Shown here piece after piece: positions 1 through 8,229 of a stretch of DNA of 64,000 nucleotides (position 1 is its first letter; every line of letters starts with the position of its first letter). Position numbers and translations under genes: made by a program. The notes below the pieces were generated by a model. It saw only the letters and a list, made by a program, of their open reading frames with translations. It searched no databases and was not told the DNA's origin. The DNA comes from Pseudaestuariivita atlantica. GTDB taxonomy: Bacteria; Pseudomonadota; Alphaproteobacteria; Rhodobacterales; Rhodobacteraceae. The stretch spans positions 367,501-431,500 of the forward strand of contig NZ_AQQZ01000002.1 in assembly GCF_001205715.1 (NCBI RefSeq), in the 5' to 3' direction.

Positions 1-1414
<1,414 letters not shown>

Positions 1415-1426
1415 TCAGGTCGCTCC

Positions 1427-2683
1427 TCAGGCCGCTTCGGCGTCGGTCTGGCCGACGGCGTGAATGGAAGCCGCCAGCTTCATGATTTCGCGGCGCAGCG
1501 GGTTCTTGGCCGCCGCAACGGCCAGCGGCTGGCCGTGGTCGCAGGCTTGCAGGATCGGCCGGCCGCCATCGGGCATCTGCAGGTCGATCGAGATACCAAG
1601 GCTTTCCGCCATCCGCTTGACCCGCGCCTTGCCCTGCAGGTCGGTGAACTTGGGCGCGCGGTTCAGCATGAAGCGCAGCTTGTCGAACGGCAGGCCTTCG
1701 GATTGCAGTGCGCGTTTCATGCGCAGCGCGTTCTGGGCCGAGCGCATGTCGAGCTCGATCATGGCGAGGTAGACATGGGCCGAGGTCAGGATGGTTTCCG
1801 ACCACTGGACCAGCGTCTTGGGCATGTCGACGATCACGTAGTCGAAATGCTGACGCGCCATGTCGAGGATCTTTTCGACCTCTTCGGGCCCGATCATGTC
1901 GAGCGGCAAAAGGTCGGGCGGCGCGGTCAGGACCTGCACCTTGTTCTCGTAACCCACCAGCGCCTGGCCAAAGCTGTCTTCATCCATGCTGTCGATGTCC
2001 GACAGCATCTCGAACACGGCTTCGCGGCGGGTGAGGTCCATGTAGGTCGACACCGATCCCATCTGCAGGTCGAGGTCGAGGATGCAGACGCGCGGGCCGT
2101 CCGTTTTGGTCACGGTGGCCAGTTCCCATGCGAGGTTGGTGACAAGCGTCGTCGCACCGACACCGCCGGCCAGTCCCTGAACCGCGATCAGCGCGCCGTT
2201 GGCGGCGCCGGTTTTCGACAGAGCCGAGGTCGGCTTGGCCGGTGCAGCCTCTTCCCCGTCCTGCGCTGCCGGGGCAGGGGTCATGATCTTGGTGATCGCG
2301 GCCTGCAACTCGCCCTCGGGAAGCGGGTAGGGGACAAACTCGTCGGCGCCCTCGCGCAGCAGCTTGTGCAGCGTCGCGGGCTTCACGTCCTCGGCGATCA
2401 GGATCACCTTGATCCCCTTGGTCGCGGCCTTGTGGATGATGGCGCTCAACTGGTCGGCGCGGCCTTCGTCTTCCTTATCGATCGCGATGGCGATGAAGGA
2501 CATCCGCTCGCCATCGGGCTGGCCCATGAAGGGGATCGCCTCGTCAAAGCCAAGATCGCCCCAGCCTTCGCCAAGCGCGTCTTCCATGTCTTCGATCAAC
2601 AGGTCGTAGAGTTGCACGTCACGGCTGATGGTACAGGCCACCAGCGGATGTTCCTCCGCGCCCAGAATGGTCTCGCTCATCAT
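1427..2683 (-). CDS. cpaE: Tad pilus assembly protein CpaE (receiver-like plus MinD-type ATPase)
   Basis: A 418-residue protein of the CpaE/TadZ type, which places the Tad machine at its site in the cell. Residues 15-135 look like an atypical receiver domain (IKVILIAEDVKP... EGADEFVPYPLPEGEL). A Pro/Ala linker leads to a MinD/ParA ATPase fold from about residue 163, with GGVGATTLVTNLA at 173-185, ILDLDLQMGS and VIVDMPKT. The P-loop has Ala where ParA proteins have the signature Lys, so ATP turnover may be weak. Two ATGs are adjacent (2683 and 2680); GAGG sits close upstream, and the second ATG is equally plausible. Its own promoter probably lies in the preceding gap, because a terminator ends the upstream gene. 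Confidence 0.93.
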   Translation of the reverse strand: MMSETILGAEEHPLVACTISRDVQLYDLLIEDMEDALGEGWGDLGFDEAIPFMGQPDGERMSFIAIAIDKEDEGRADQLSAIIHKAATKGIKVILIAEDVKPATLHKLLREGADEFVPYPLPEGELQAAITKIMTPAPAAQDGEEAAPAKPTSALSKTGAANGALIAVQGLAGGVGATTLVTNLAWELATVTKTDGPRVCILDLDLQMGSVSTYMDLTRREAVFEMLSDIDSMDEDSFGQALVGYENKVQVLTAPPDLLPLDMIGPEEVEKILDMARQHFDYVIVDMPKTLVQWSETILTSAHVYLAMIELDMRSAQNALRMKRALQSEGLPFDKLRFMLNRAPKFTDLQGKARVKRMAESLGISIDLQMPDGGRPILQACDHGQPLAVAAAKNPLRREIMKLAASIHAVGQTDAEAA

Positions 2684-2986
2684 GCCTCAGGTCCTCTTGC
2701 ATCAGGCCCGGCAAACCACGGCGATAGGGGCGCGCCAAACTGGTCACGCGTGTCATGCCCCCGGCCGATGGCCTGTCGGACCCGTCTGACCCGCTTTTCG
2801 GGGTCATAGGGTTTCCGTCAGGCGTGAACCTGCCGGTCAAAGGCGGCGACAATTGGGCCGAAAGAGCGAAAATCTGCGGTATCTTGCGGCGGCTTAAAGG
2901 CAATTTTTACCGATATCGCAGGCATATGGCCCACGAAAAAGGGCGCCGCAGGGCGCCCTTGATGATTGGCCGGTGTTCGCCGGGGA
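2684..2986. other. Intergenic gap between the OmpA-like gene and cpaE
   Basis: About 300 bases without a convincing gene. It holds the terminator of the upstream lipoprotein gene (2935-2960) and an AT-richer stretch around 2890-2930 that could carry a cpaE promoter on the minus strand; I could not fix -35/-10 boxes. A 94-codon minus-strand open frame crosses into cpaE in another frame and looks like a shadow. Confidence 0.6.
2935..2960 (-). terminator. Rho-independent terminator after the OmpA-like gene
   Basis: On the minus strand an 8 bp stem (AAGGGCGC with GCGCCCTT, 6-base loop) is followed by a run of T (AAAAA on the plus strand at 2936-2940). It splits the Tad locus into a pilin/cpaBC/ompA unit and a cpaEF unit. 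Confidence 0.8.
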
Positions 2987-3667
2987 TCAGTTGCCGCCGA
3001 GCCGTCCGATGCTTTCGCGGCTGTTTTCCACGTTGGTCAGCGTGCTGGGTGCCTGCGCGCTGGTGACGTATTCGCGGTACACGATCTGCGCGTACTTGCC
3101 GTCCAGCACCATCGGGTGCGACTGCACGAAGCCCGATACCTCGGTCACGGTGCGCCGGTTGCGGCGGTCCATGTTGGGCGTGGGGATCACCGGGCGGGTT
3201 TCGCCGAACGACACCACCGCTTCGAGCCGCGAGCGGCTGATGCCCTGGCTGGTCAGGAAATGCACGACTGCCTGCGCCCGGCGGAGGCCGAGCCGCTTGT
3301 TATAGGCTTCGGACCCGACCGCGTCGGTATGGCCGTAGACCCGGAAGCGCACTTCGGGGAATTGCAGGATCCAGCGGGCCTGCTCGCGCAGCGCGTCACG
3401 CGCGCCGGCATCGAGTGTCGCGGAATTGAAGGCGAAGTTGACAGTGGTCAGCACCTCGGACGCGAACCGCTGGCCCAGGTCGAACGCGTATTGCTGTTCG
3501 CCGGTCATCAGCCCCATGTTGTTCATGGTCGCCGTGCCGAACCCGGAATGGTCATACATCACGCCCGCTTCGCGATAGAATTGCGTGTGGACCGGGTCCG
3601 ACGAGCTGCAGGACGCGGCGAAAGCCACGCCGCCAAGTGCCAGATATCTCAACATGGGACCCCGCAT
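2987..3667 (-). CDS. OmpA-family lipoprotein of the Tad locus
   Basis: A 226-residue envelope protein. The N-terminus (MLRYLALGGVAFAASCSSS) is a signal peptide with a lipobox-like site at AASC, so it is probably a lipoprotein. The C-terminal half is an OmpA/MotB peptidoglycan-binding domain: VNFAFNSATLD, then VYGHTDAVGSEAYNKRLGL and RRAQAVVHFLTSQGI, with the conserved Asp and Arg of the diaminopimelate-binding pocket. It starts 7 bases after the cpaC stop and fits a role in anchoring the secretin pore to the cell wall (inference). An ATG 12 bases further in (3655) is possible, but GAGGAC precedes the ATG at 3667. Confidence 0.85.
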   Translation of the reverse strand: MRGPMLRYLALGGVAFAASCSSSDPVHTQFYREAGVMYDHSGFGTATMNNMGLMTGEQQYAFDLGQRFASEVLTTVNFAFNSATLDAGARDALREQARWILQFPEVRFRVYGHTDAVGSEAYNKRLGLRRAQAVVHFLTSQGISRSRLEAVVSFGETRPVIPTPNMDRRNRRTVTEVSGFVQSHPMVLDGKYAQIVYREYVTSAQAPSTLTNVENSRESIGRLGGN

Positions 3668-3674
3668 ATCGTCC

Positions 3675-5105
3675 TCAATCCATCACGTAGCCATATGAGC
3701 CGGTGAAATCCTGCTTGGCAACCTCTGCGGCGGCGCCTTCTTTCGGCGCACGCGTGCCGGCCTGAACGCGGCCATGCAGGAAAAGGTCCTTCTCGCTCGG
3801 CGGACGGATGCGATCCGTCGGCAGGGCCAGGGCCTCTCCGCGCGTGGGCGTCACGAGGTGCGGCGTCACGATGATGACCAGCTCGGACTGCTCGCGTTCG
3901 AACTCGGCCGACCGGAACAGCGCACCAAGGATCGGCACGTCACCCAGCCACGGCACCTGGCCGTTAAGGTCGCGGAAATCGTCCTGCAGAAGGCCCGCGA
4001 TGGCAAAGCTTTCGCCATCCCGCATCTCGACCGTGGTCGAGGCCTCGCGCTTGTTGAACGAGGCGATGGTCAGACCATCCAGCGTGATCCCGTTGGTGAA
4101 GTCGATCGACGATACCGCCGTCTGAAGCTGCAGGTTGATCTGGTCGCCGTCCACCACGGTGGGGATGAAGTTCATCTCGATCCCGAAGGGGCGGAATTCG
4201 ACCACGATGGCGCCGGTATCTTCGTCGCGCGTGGGCACCGGGTATTCGCCACCGGCGAGGAACCGGGCTTCCTGCCCCGACAGGGCGGTCAGGTTCGGTT
4301 CGGCCAGGGTGCGAACAACCCCTTTTGATTCAAGGGCTTCGAGGAGGACGGCAACTTCGACGCCGCCCGCGTTGAACCCGAATGCGATGGCGCCGTTGTT
4401 GGTGCTGCCATTGGGCGTCGCGCCGCCCAGCGTCGCGATCTGTGCGGTGTTGTCGATGGCGCTGTTGGTGCCACCGGCGACGCCAAGCTTGTTGTTGAAG
4501 GCGTTGCCGCCGAAGGCGACCGAGCTTTGCAGCGATTTCGACACCGACCGGCGCATTTCGGCGAAACGCACCTTCAGCATGACCTGCTGCACGCCGCCGA
4601 CACTCATCAGGTTCGACACCCGGTCCGGGGCATACCGCGCGGCCAGTTCGAGCGCGCGCTGCAGCTTGGCCGACGATGACACCGTGCCGGACAGGACGAT
4701 CCCGTCATTTGCGGTGCGCACCTCGATCTTCTCGCCGGGCAGGATCTGGCGCAGCCGCTCCTTGAACTCCGACACGTCGGCGGCCACGCGAACGTCGACA
4801 TTGGTGATCAGGCGACCGGACGCGTCCAGCAGTGTCAGCGTCGTCAGGCCCGGTGACTTGCCCAGCACGTAAATCGTGCGGTCGCTGAGCGACGAGATGT
4901 CGGCAATCGCGGGGTTGGCGATACTGAGCTCGGCGAACGGGACGTCGCTTTCGACGACGATGGCCCTGTTCATGGGAACGCTCAGGTCGGACGATGTGCC
5001 GGACCGGACAACGCGGAGCGTTTCGGCGGCGGCAAATGGCGCAGGCGCGGATAACGCAAGCGCAAGGCCGGCAAGCGCGACCTTCAGAAATCTGTCGATT
5101 TTCAT
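3675..5105 (-). CDS. cpaC: Tad secretin CpaC (RcpA), outer-membrane pore
   Basis: Outer-membrane secretin through which the Flp pilus emerges, about 476 residues. MKIDRFLKVALAGLALALS starts a clear signal peptide ending near AAAETL. Residues about 35-105 form the secretin N-domain (NRAIVVESDVPFAELSIAN), about 115-165 a BON-like domain (GIVLSGTVSSSAKLQRALEL), and the C-terminal half the secretin fold ending LVIIVTPHLVTPT. I chose the ATG at 5105 because GAGGCAGG lies just upstream and it begins the signal peptide; an in-frame GTG at 5126 would add seven non-hydrophobic residues. It lies between cpaB and the OmpA-like gene, all minus strand. Confidence 0.95.
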   Translation of the reverse strand: MKIDRFLKVALAGLALALSAPAPFAAAETLRVVRSGTSSDLSVPMNRAIVVESDVPFAELSIANPAIADISSLSDRTIYVLGKSPGLTTLTLLDASGRLITNVDVRVAADVSEFKERLRQILPGEKIEVRTANDGIVLSGTVSSSAKLQRALELAARYAPDRVSNLMSVGGVQQVMLKVRFAEMRRSVSKSLQSSVAFGGNAFNNKLGVAGGTNSAIDNTAQIATLGGATPNGSTNNGAIAFGFNAGGVEVAVLLEALESKGVVRTLAEPNLTALSGQEARFLAGGEYPVPTRDEDTGAIVVEFRPFGIEMNFIPTVVDGDQINLQLQTAVSSIDFTNGITLDGLTIASFNKREASTTVEMRDGESFAIAGLLQDDFRDLNGQVPWLGDVPILGALFRSAEFEREQSELVIIVTPHLVTPTRGEALALPTDRIRPPSEKDLFLHGRVQAGTRAPKEGAAAEVAKQDFTGSYGYVMD

Positions 5106-5295
5106 GTGACCTGCCTCTTCGATCACGCCTCAAGATGGGTCTTATTGCCCTTAGTTGGCGTCACCATGCGCGCGTTCAGCTTTTATTGCAAGATTCTCAA
5201 AGGAAAAGCCCCTTGGGCGTGTGGGTCTGGGGCAACAGCACACGTGCAAAGGGCGCAGGTCATGCCCGCGCCCTCGCCATGGATTCCGGATCGGA

Positions 5296-6162
5296 TCAGT
5301 TGGTGCAGGGGATCTCGATCTCGACCTTTTCGGTGCCCTTGTTGACCCGCGTCGTGCAGACCTTCTTCTCCTGGATCACCTTGGCCTCGACCTGTTCCTC
5401 GGCCACGATGCCCAGCAGCTTGCGCTGGTCGACCTCGATCACCTCGGCGACGGTTTCGTCGTCGGTGCCCACGAGGGACAGCGCAAGACGGCCCGTGGCC
5501 TGCGCCTGTGCCAGCGCTGCGACCTGCTGCGGCGACACGGCCACCGTCACCGTATTGGCGATCGACGCCTCGGATTGTTCGGAGGTCGCCGTCTGGTCGA
5601 TGGCGATCAGCGAGACATTGGTTTCGATCAGGCGGGTCACGTCTTCCTTTCGGCCCGCGGGATCGCTGCCGGGGGCGCGGCCCGTCCAGTAGATGTCGAC
5701 CTTGTCACCGGGGCGCAGGAAGCCCGACACGCCGGAGGCCACGTCGACCTTGATCGCGAAGGCGCGCATGCCCTTGCCCAGACGCGAGGTCAGGCCGGCG
5801 TCTTCACCCGGCGCGGTGACCTTGACGGCCAGCACCGGTTCGAATTTCTCCATCGCGCGCAACGCGTAGCGCGGGCGCGTCTCGCCTTCGGCGAACAGCG
5901 GTTCCTGGTCGGTGAAAATGCCTTCGGGCAGGGCCTTTTGCGGCCACGCGACCAGCGTCACGTCCTCGGTTGTCAGCTTCTCGCCGTACTTGACCGGCTT
6001 GTTGATCACGTAGACGCCGACCGTCTTGACCGCCTTGGCACTGACCGCGCGTTCGCGCGCCAGTTCGGCCTGGTAGGCGCCGATGTAGTTCTTGGCCATG
6101 TAGACGGCGAATCCCGCAAGACCCAGTCCGATCACAAGGACCAATCCGAATACCAATCGCAT
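5296..6162 (-). CDS. cpaB: Tad pilus assembly protein CpaB (RcpC)
   Basis: Periplasmic/inner-membrane Tad component, 288 residues. A single N-terminal transmembrane segment (LVFGLVLVIGLGLAGFAVYM) is followed by a SAF domain at about 45-110 (VINKPVKYGEKLTTEDV) and the RcpC-type region with FLRPGDKVDIYWTGR. The C-terminus has two cysteines (VCTTRVNKG and IEIPCTN) that could form a disulfide. The ATG at 6162 is preceded by AAGGGG; the in-frame extension upstream is Cys/Arg-rich and unlikely to be translated. It follows the pilin genes but is separated from them by a terminator hairpin. Confidence 0.94.
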   Translation of the reverse strand: MRLVFGLVLVIGLGLAGFAVYMAKNYIGAYQAELARERAVSAKAVKTVGVYVINKPVKYGEKLTTEDVTLVAWPQKALPEGIFTDQEPLFAEGETRPRYALRAMEKFEPVLAVKVTAPGEDAGLTSRLGKGMRAFAIKVDVASGVSGFLRPGDKVDIYWTGRAPGSDPAGRKEDVTRLIETNVSLIAIDQTATSEQSEASIANTVTVAVSPQQVAALAQAQATGRLALSLVGTDDETVAEVIEVDQRKLLGIVAEEQVEAKVIQEKKVCTTRVNKGTEKVEIEIPCTN

Positions 6163-6287
6163 GGGGTGCCCCTTTTTACCTGTTTTGGTGCCGGTACATG
6201 GCCGGCAAGCTCCGCGCAGGGATGGAGGGCAAATGCGACATTTTTCGGATCGGCATGCGGACATTTTTGCGGCACGCCGTCCACGCG

Positions 6288-6320
6288 TGAAAAAGGCCGC
6301 TCCGGAAGGGGCGGCCCTTT
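6288..6320 (-). terminator. Rho-independent terminator after the third pilin gene
   Basis: A 9 bp stem (GGCCGCTCC strand, one G-T pair) closed by a GGAA tetraloop (6304-6307) and followed on the minus strand by T5 (plus-strand A run at 6290-6294). It lies between the pilin ending at 6344 and cpaB, so cpaB expression needs read-through or its own promoter. Confidence 0.8.
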
Positions 6321-6343
6321 TAGTAAAAGCTGTGGTGACGACC

Positions 6344-6523
6344 TTAGAAGTCGTTCTCAGCGGCCACTGCGCCGCCGGCTGCTTGCATCAGGGTGTTCGA
6401 GTTGTCTTCGATGACGAAAAAGCTGATGGCCGAAAGACCAACCACTCCAGCCGTCAGAACAACCCAATCCACGGTGACAGCACCGGATTCGTCGCGGGCG
6501 AAGGACTTGATAAACGCAGTCAT
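6344..6523 (-). CDS. Flp-type pilin, divergent paralogue
   Basis: A 59-residue Flp/Fap pilin, the third in transcription order. A short leader (MTAFIKSFARDESG) precedes the prepilin cleavage glycine, then AVTVDWVVLTAGVVGLSAI, a single hydrophobic helix that forms the pilus core. The usual Glu-Tyr pair after the cleavage site is Asp-Trp here, as in the other two copies. It shares the NSNTL...AAGGAVA..NDF tail with its neighbours but differs in mid-helix (FFVIED) and ends AENDF. It may be a minor pilin. It is too short to have been picked up by a 60-residue cut-off. Confidence 0.9.
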   Translation of the reverse strand: MTAFIKSFARDESGAVTVDWVVLTAGVVGLSAISFFVIEDNSNTLMQAAGGAVAAENDF

Positions 6524-6610
6524 ACTAGGGTCCTTTCAGCTAACGCCGTAACGATGGCGGGCAAGCCGGCAACACACGACGCCGCCTTGCCCGGATCTTG
6601 TCAGGCCGAC

Positions 6611-6778
6611 TTAGAAGTCGTTCTGGCCTGCGACTGCACCGCCAGCGGCGTTGATCAGCGTGTTCGAGTTGGTTTCGATCGCGGTGTAGGCAGCGATCGC
6701 CAGGCCAACAACGGCTGCGGTCAGGACAACCCAGTCAACGGTGACTGCGCCGGATTCGTCTTTGAGGAAGTTCAGCAT
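6611..6778 (-). CDS. flp: Flp-type major pilin, copy 2
   Basis: A 55-residue Flp pilin: leader MLNFLKDESG, then AVTVDWVVLTAAVVGLAIAA and the tail ending GQNDF. Cleavage after the Gly would give a 45-residue mature pilin identical to that of the gene at 6874-7041, although the two DNA sequences differ at synonymous positions. GGAGAA precedes the ATG at 6778; an upstream in-frame extension (Arg-rich) is not expected to be translated. The prepilin peptidase gene is not in this window. Confidence 0.92.
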   Translation of the reverse strand: MLNFLKDESGAVTVDWVVLTAAVVGLAIAAYTAIETNSNTLINAAGGAVAGQNDF

Positions 6779-6823
6779 TTGAATTCTCCGTGTCTTCCGG
6801 CGCGCGGCCGGCAAGCTTTCAAG

Positions 6824-6851
6824 AAAAAGCCGGAGCCACGCTGGCTCCGGC
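6824..6851 (-). terminator. Rho-independent terminator between pilin copies 1 and 2
   Basis: A perfect 10 bp stem (GCCGGAGCCA with TGGCTCCGGC, 3-base loop) followed by T5 on the minus strand. It sits directly behind the first pilin gene, so the first copy should be the most abundant transcript. Confidence 0.85.
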
Positions 6852-6873
6852 CAAGATCGTGCGATCAGACGAC

Positions 6874-7041
6874 TTAGAAGTCGTTCTGGCCTGCAACTGC
6901 GCCGCCGGCGGCGTTGATCAGCGTGTTCGAGTTGGTTTCGATCGCGGTGTAAGCTGCGATGGCCAGGCCAACAACAGCGGCGGTCAGAACCACCCAGTCA
7001 ACGGTAACGGCGCCGGATTCGTCTTTGAGGAATTTCATCAT
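6874..7041 (-). CDS. flp: Flp-type major pilin, copy 1 (promoter-proximal)
   Basis: A 55-residue Flp pilin (MMKFLKDESG leader, AVTVDWVVLTAAVVGLAIAA helix, GQNDF end). It is the first gene of the Tad transcription unit. GGAGA lies 8 bases before the ATG at 7041; the second ATG (7038) is the less likely start. The mature part is identical in sequence to pilin copy 2. A terminator follows at 6824-6851, a common arrangement that gives pilin in excess over assembly proteins (inference). Confidence 0.92.
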   Translation of the reverse strand: MMKFLKDESGAVTVDWVVLTAAVVGLAIAAYTAIETNSNTLINAAGGAVAGQNDF

Positions 7042-7401
7042 GGTCTTGGTCTCCAGTAGGATCATTGCTCAGGTAACCGTTTCCGGGATTGTGTGGATCG
7101 GCCTCTCACTTCCGATCCGCCCGTCGCGGTATGAGCGCAATTAGCCGGGCAAATCAGGCACCAGTTTGACCGCATTGGCGCGATTCCTGAAAATTCGACT
7201 TTTCTTACGTTCAGATTTTTAACCTACTGAAAGTAATGATAATTTTTTTCGCCTTTTGATGCCTATGGCGGGTTTTGGCATGGGGCATCGGTCAAATGTG
7301 GCACAGATGCCCGAGTTCTGATCACTAATGCTGGCCCGATTAAGCGATTTTTGCGATATTGGAACCAATAAAGAGAAAAATCTCTGAGGCAGAGTTTGGA
7401 C
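7042..7401. other. Divergent promoter region, pilins versus lytic transglycosylase
   Basis: About 360 bases with no gene. The stretch 7190-7260 is strikingly AT-rich for this genome (runs of T and A), as expected of a strong promoter or protein-binding region serving the pilin genes on the minus strand. On the plus side a small palindrome ATTGG-AA-CCAAT (7358-7369) and an AGAGA/TCTCT hairpin just before the Shine-Dalgarno sequence precede the transglycosylase. Confidence 0.6.
7147..7164 (-). promoter_or_regulatory. Possible sigma-54 promoter for the pilin genes
   Basis: Minus-strand CTGGTGCCTGATTTGCCC has the GG-N10-GC spacing of -24/-12 elements and a good TTTGC, but differs from TGGCAC in the -24 box. 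It would start transcription about 95 bases before the first pilin gene. Weak evidence; a chance match is possible. Confidence 0.25.
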
Positions 7402-8205
7402 ATGACCCCGCGCAGCATCCTTGCGGCACTGTGTGCCCTGTTTATTGCCGCCACCCCCGGCCTTGCCGAGGCGCCCGAACCGTTTCCCGACTTCAAGGCC
7501 AAGCGCGTCAAGCCGCCGAAACCCGGTGCCGCGCGCCGGATCACGGTGCAGATCGAGCCGCGGGTCGCTCCCGCGGCCCCCGCGCCGTCGGCAGGTGCCG
7601 CGCCTGCCACCGGTGCGCTCAACTGGTACTGGCAGGCGGTGTCACCGAAACTGTCGGACAGCGGGCCCGGCCGGCTGGAGACCGCCTTGCGCGCGCTGTC
7701 GAAGGGTCCCGGCGGGGCGCAGGTGCCCGCGCCGCGGTTGCAGGTGATGCAGGATATTGCCGAGGCGCACGGGATCGAGCTTTTGAAGTCGTCCATCGGC
7801 ACGCGGGTCTCGCCTGCCTTCGCGCTTGCGGTGATCGCGGTAGAATCGTCGGGCCGGGCGGATGCGCAATCGGGTGCGGGCGCGCAGGGGCTGATGCAAC
7901 TGATGCCCGCGACGGCAGAGCGGTTCGGCGTCGATGACAGTTTCAACCCCGCGCAGAACATCAAGGGCGGCGTCGCCTTCCTCGACCTCCTGATGGAGAA
8001 GTTCGATGGCGACCCGGTTCTGGTGCTGGCGGGGTACAATGCCGGCGAGAACGCGGTGACCAAGCACGATGGCGTGCCGCCCTTTGCCGAGACGCGGGAT
8101 TACGTGCCCAAGGTGCTGGCCGCCTTTCAGGTCGCGCGCGGCCTCTGCCTGACGCCGCCGGAACTGGTCACGGACGGCTGCGTCTTCCGCGTCGCGTCGC
8201 GCTGA
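7402..8205 (+). CDS. Lytic transglycosylase (SLT family), secreted
   Basis: A periplasmic muramidase-like enzyme, 267 residues. A signal peptide (ILAALCALFIAATPGLAEA) is followed by an Ala/Pro-rich spacer, then a C-terminal SLT domain from about residue 130: PAFALAVIAVESSGRADAQS carries the catalytic Glu, then GLMQLMPATAERFGV and VLAGYNAGENAV, the usual three motifs. It probably opens peptidoglycan, possibly for the neighbouring Tad pilus (inference from position). The start is uncertain: ATG at 7402 is 12 bases from GAGG, while a TTG at 7396 has better spacing; both give the same signal peptide. Confidence 0.88.
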   Translation: MTPRSILAALCALFIAATPGLAEAPEPFPDFKAKRVKPPKPGAARRITVQIEPRVAPAAPAPSAGAAPATGALNWYWQAVSPKLSDSGPGRLETALRALSKGPGGAQVPAPRLQVMQDIAEAHGIELLKSSIGTRVSPAFALAVIAVESSGRADAQSGAGAQGLMQLMPATAERFGVDDSFNPAQNIKGGVAFLDLLMEKFDGDPVLVLAGYNAGENAVTKHDGVPPFAETRDYVPKVLAAFQVARGLCLTPPELVTDGCVFRVASR

Positions 8206-8229
8206 AACGAAGCACCTGCCTTACCGGTT

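Noticed and set aside
2619-2903. A possible 94-codon gene upstream of cpaE
   Set aside because: Overlaps cpaE in another frame, no family, composition like non-coding; better read as the cpaE promoter gap.
7205-7260. CtrA-like TTAA sites before the pilins
   Set aside because: Only a half-site is present at the needed spacing; no full TTAA-N7-TTAA.
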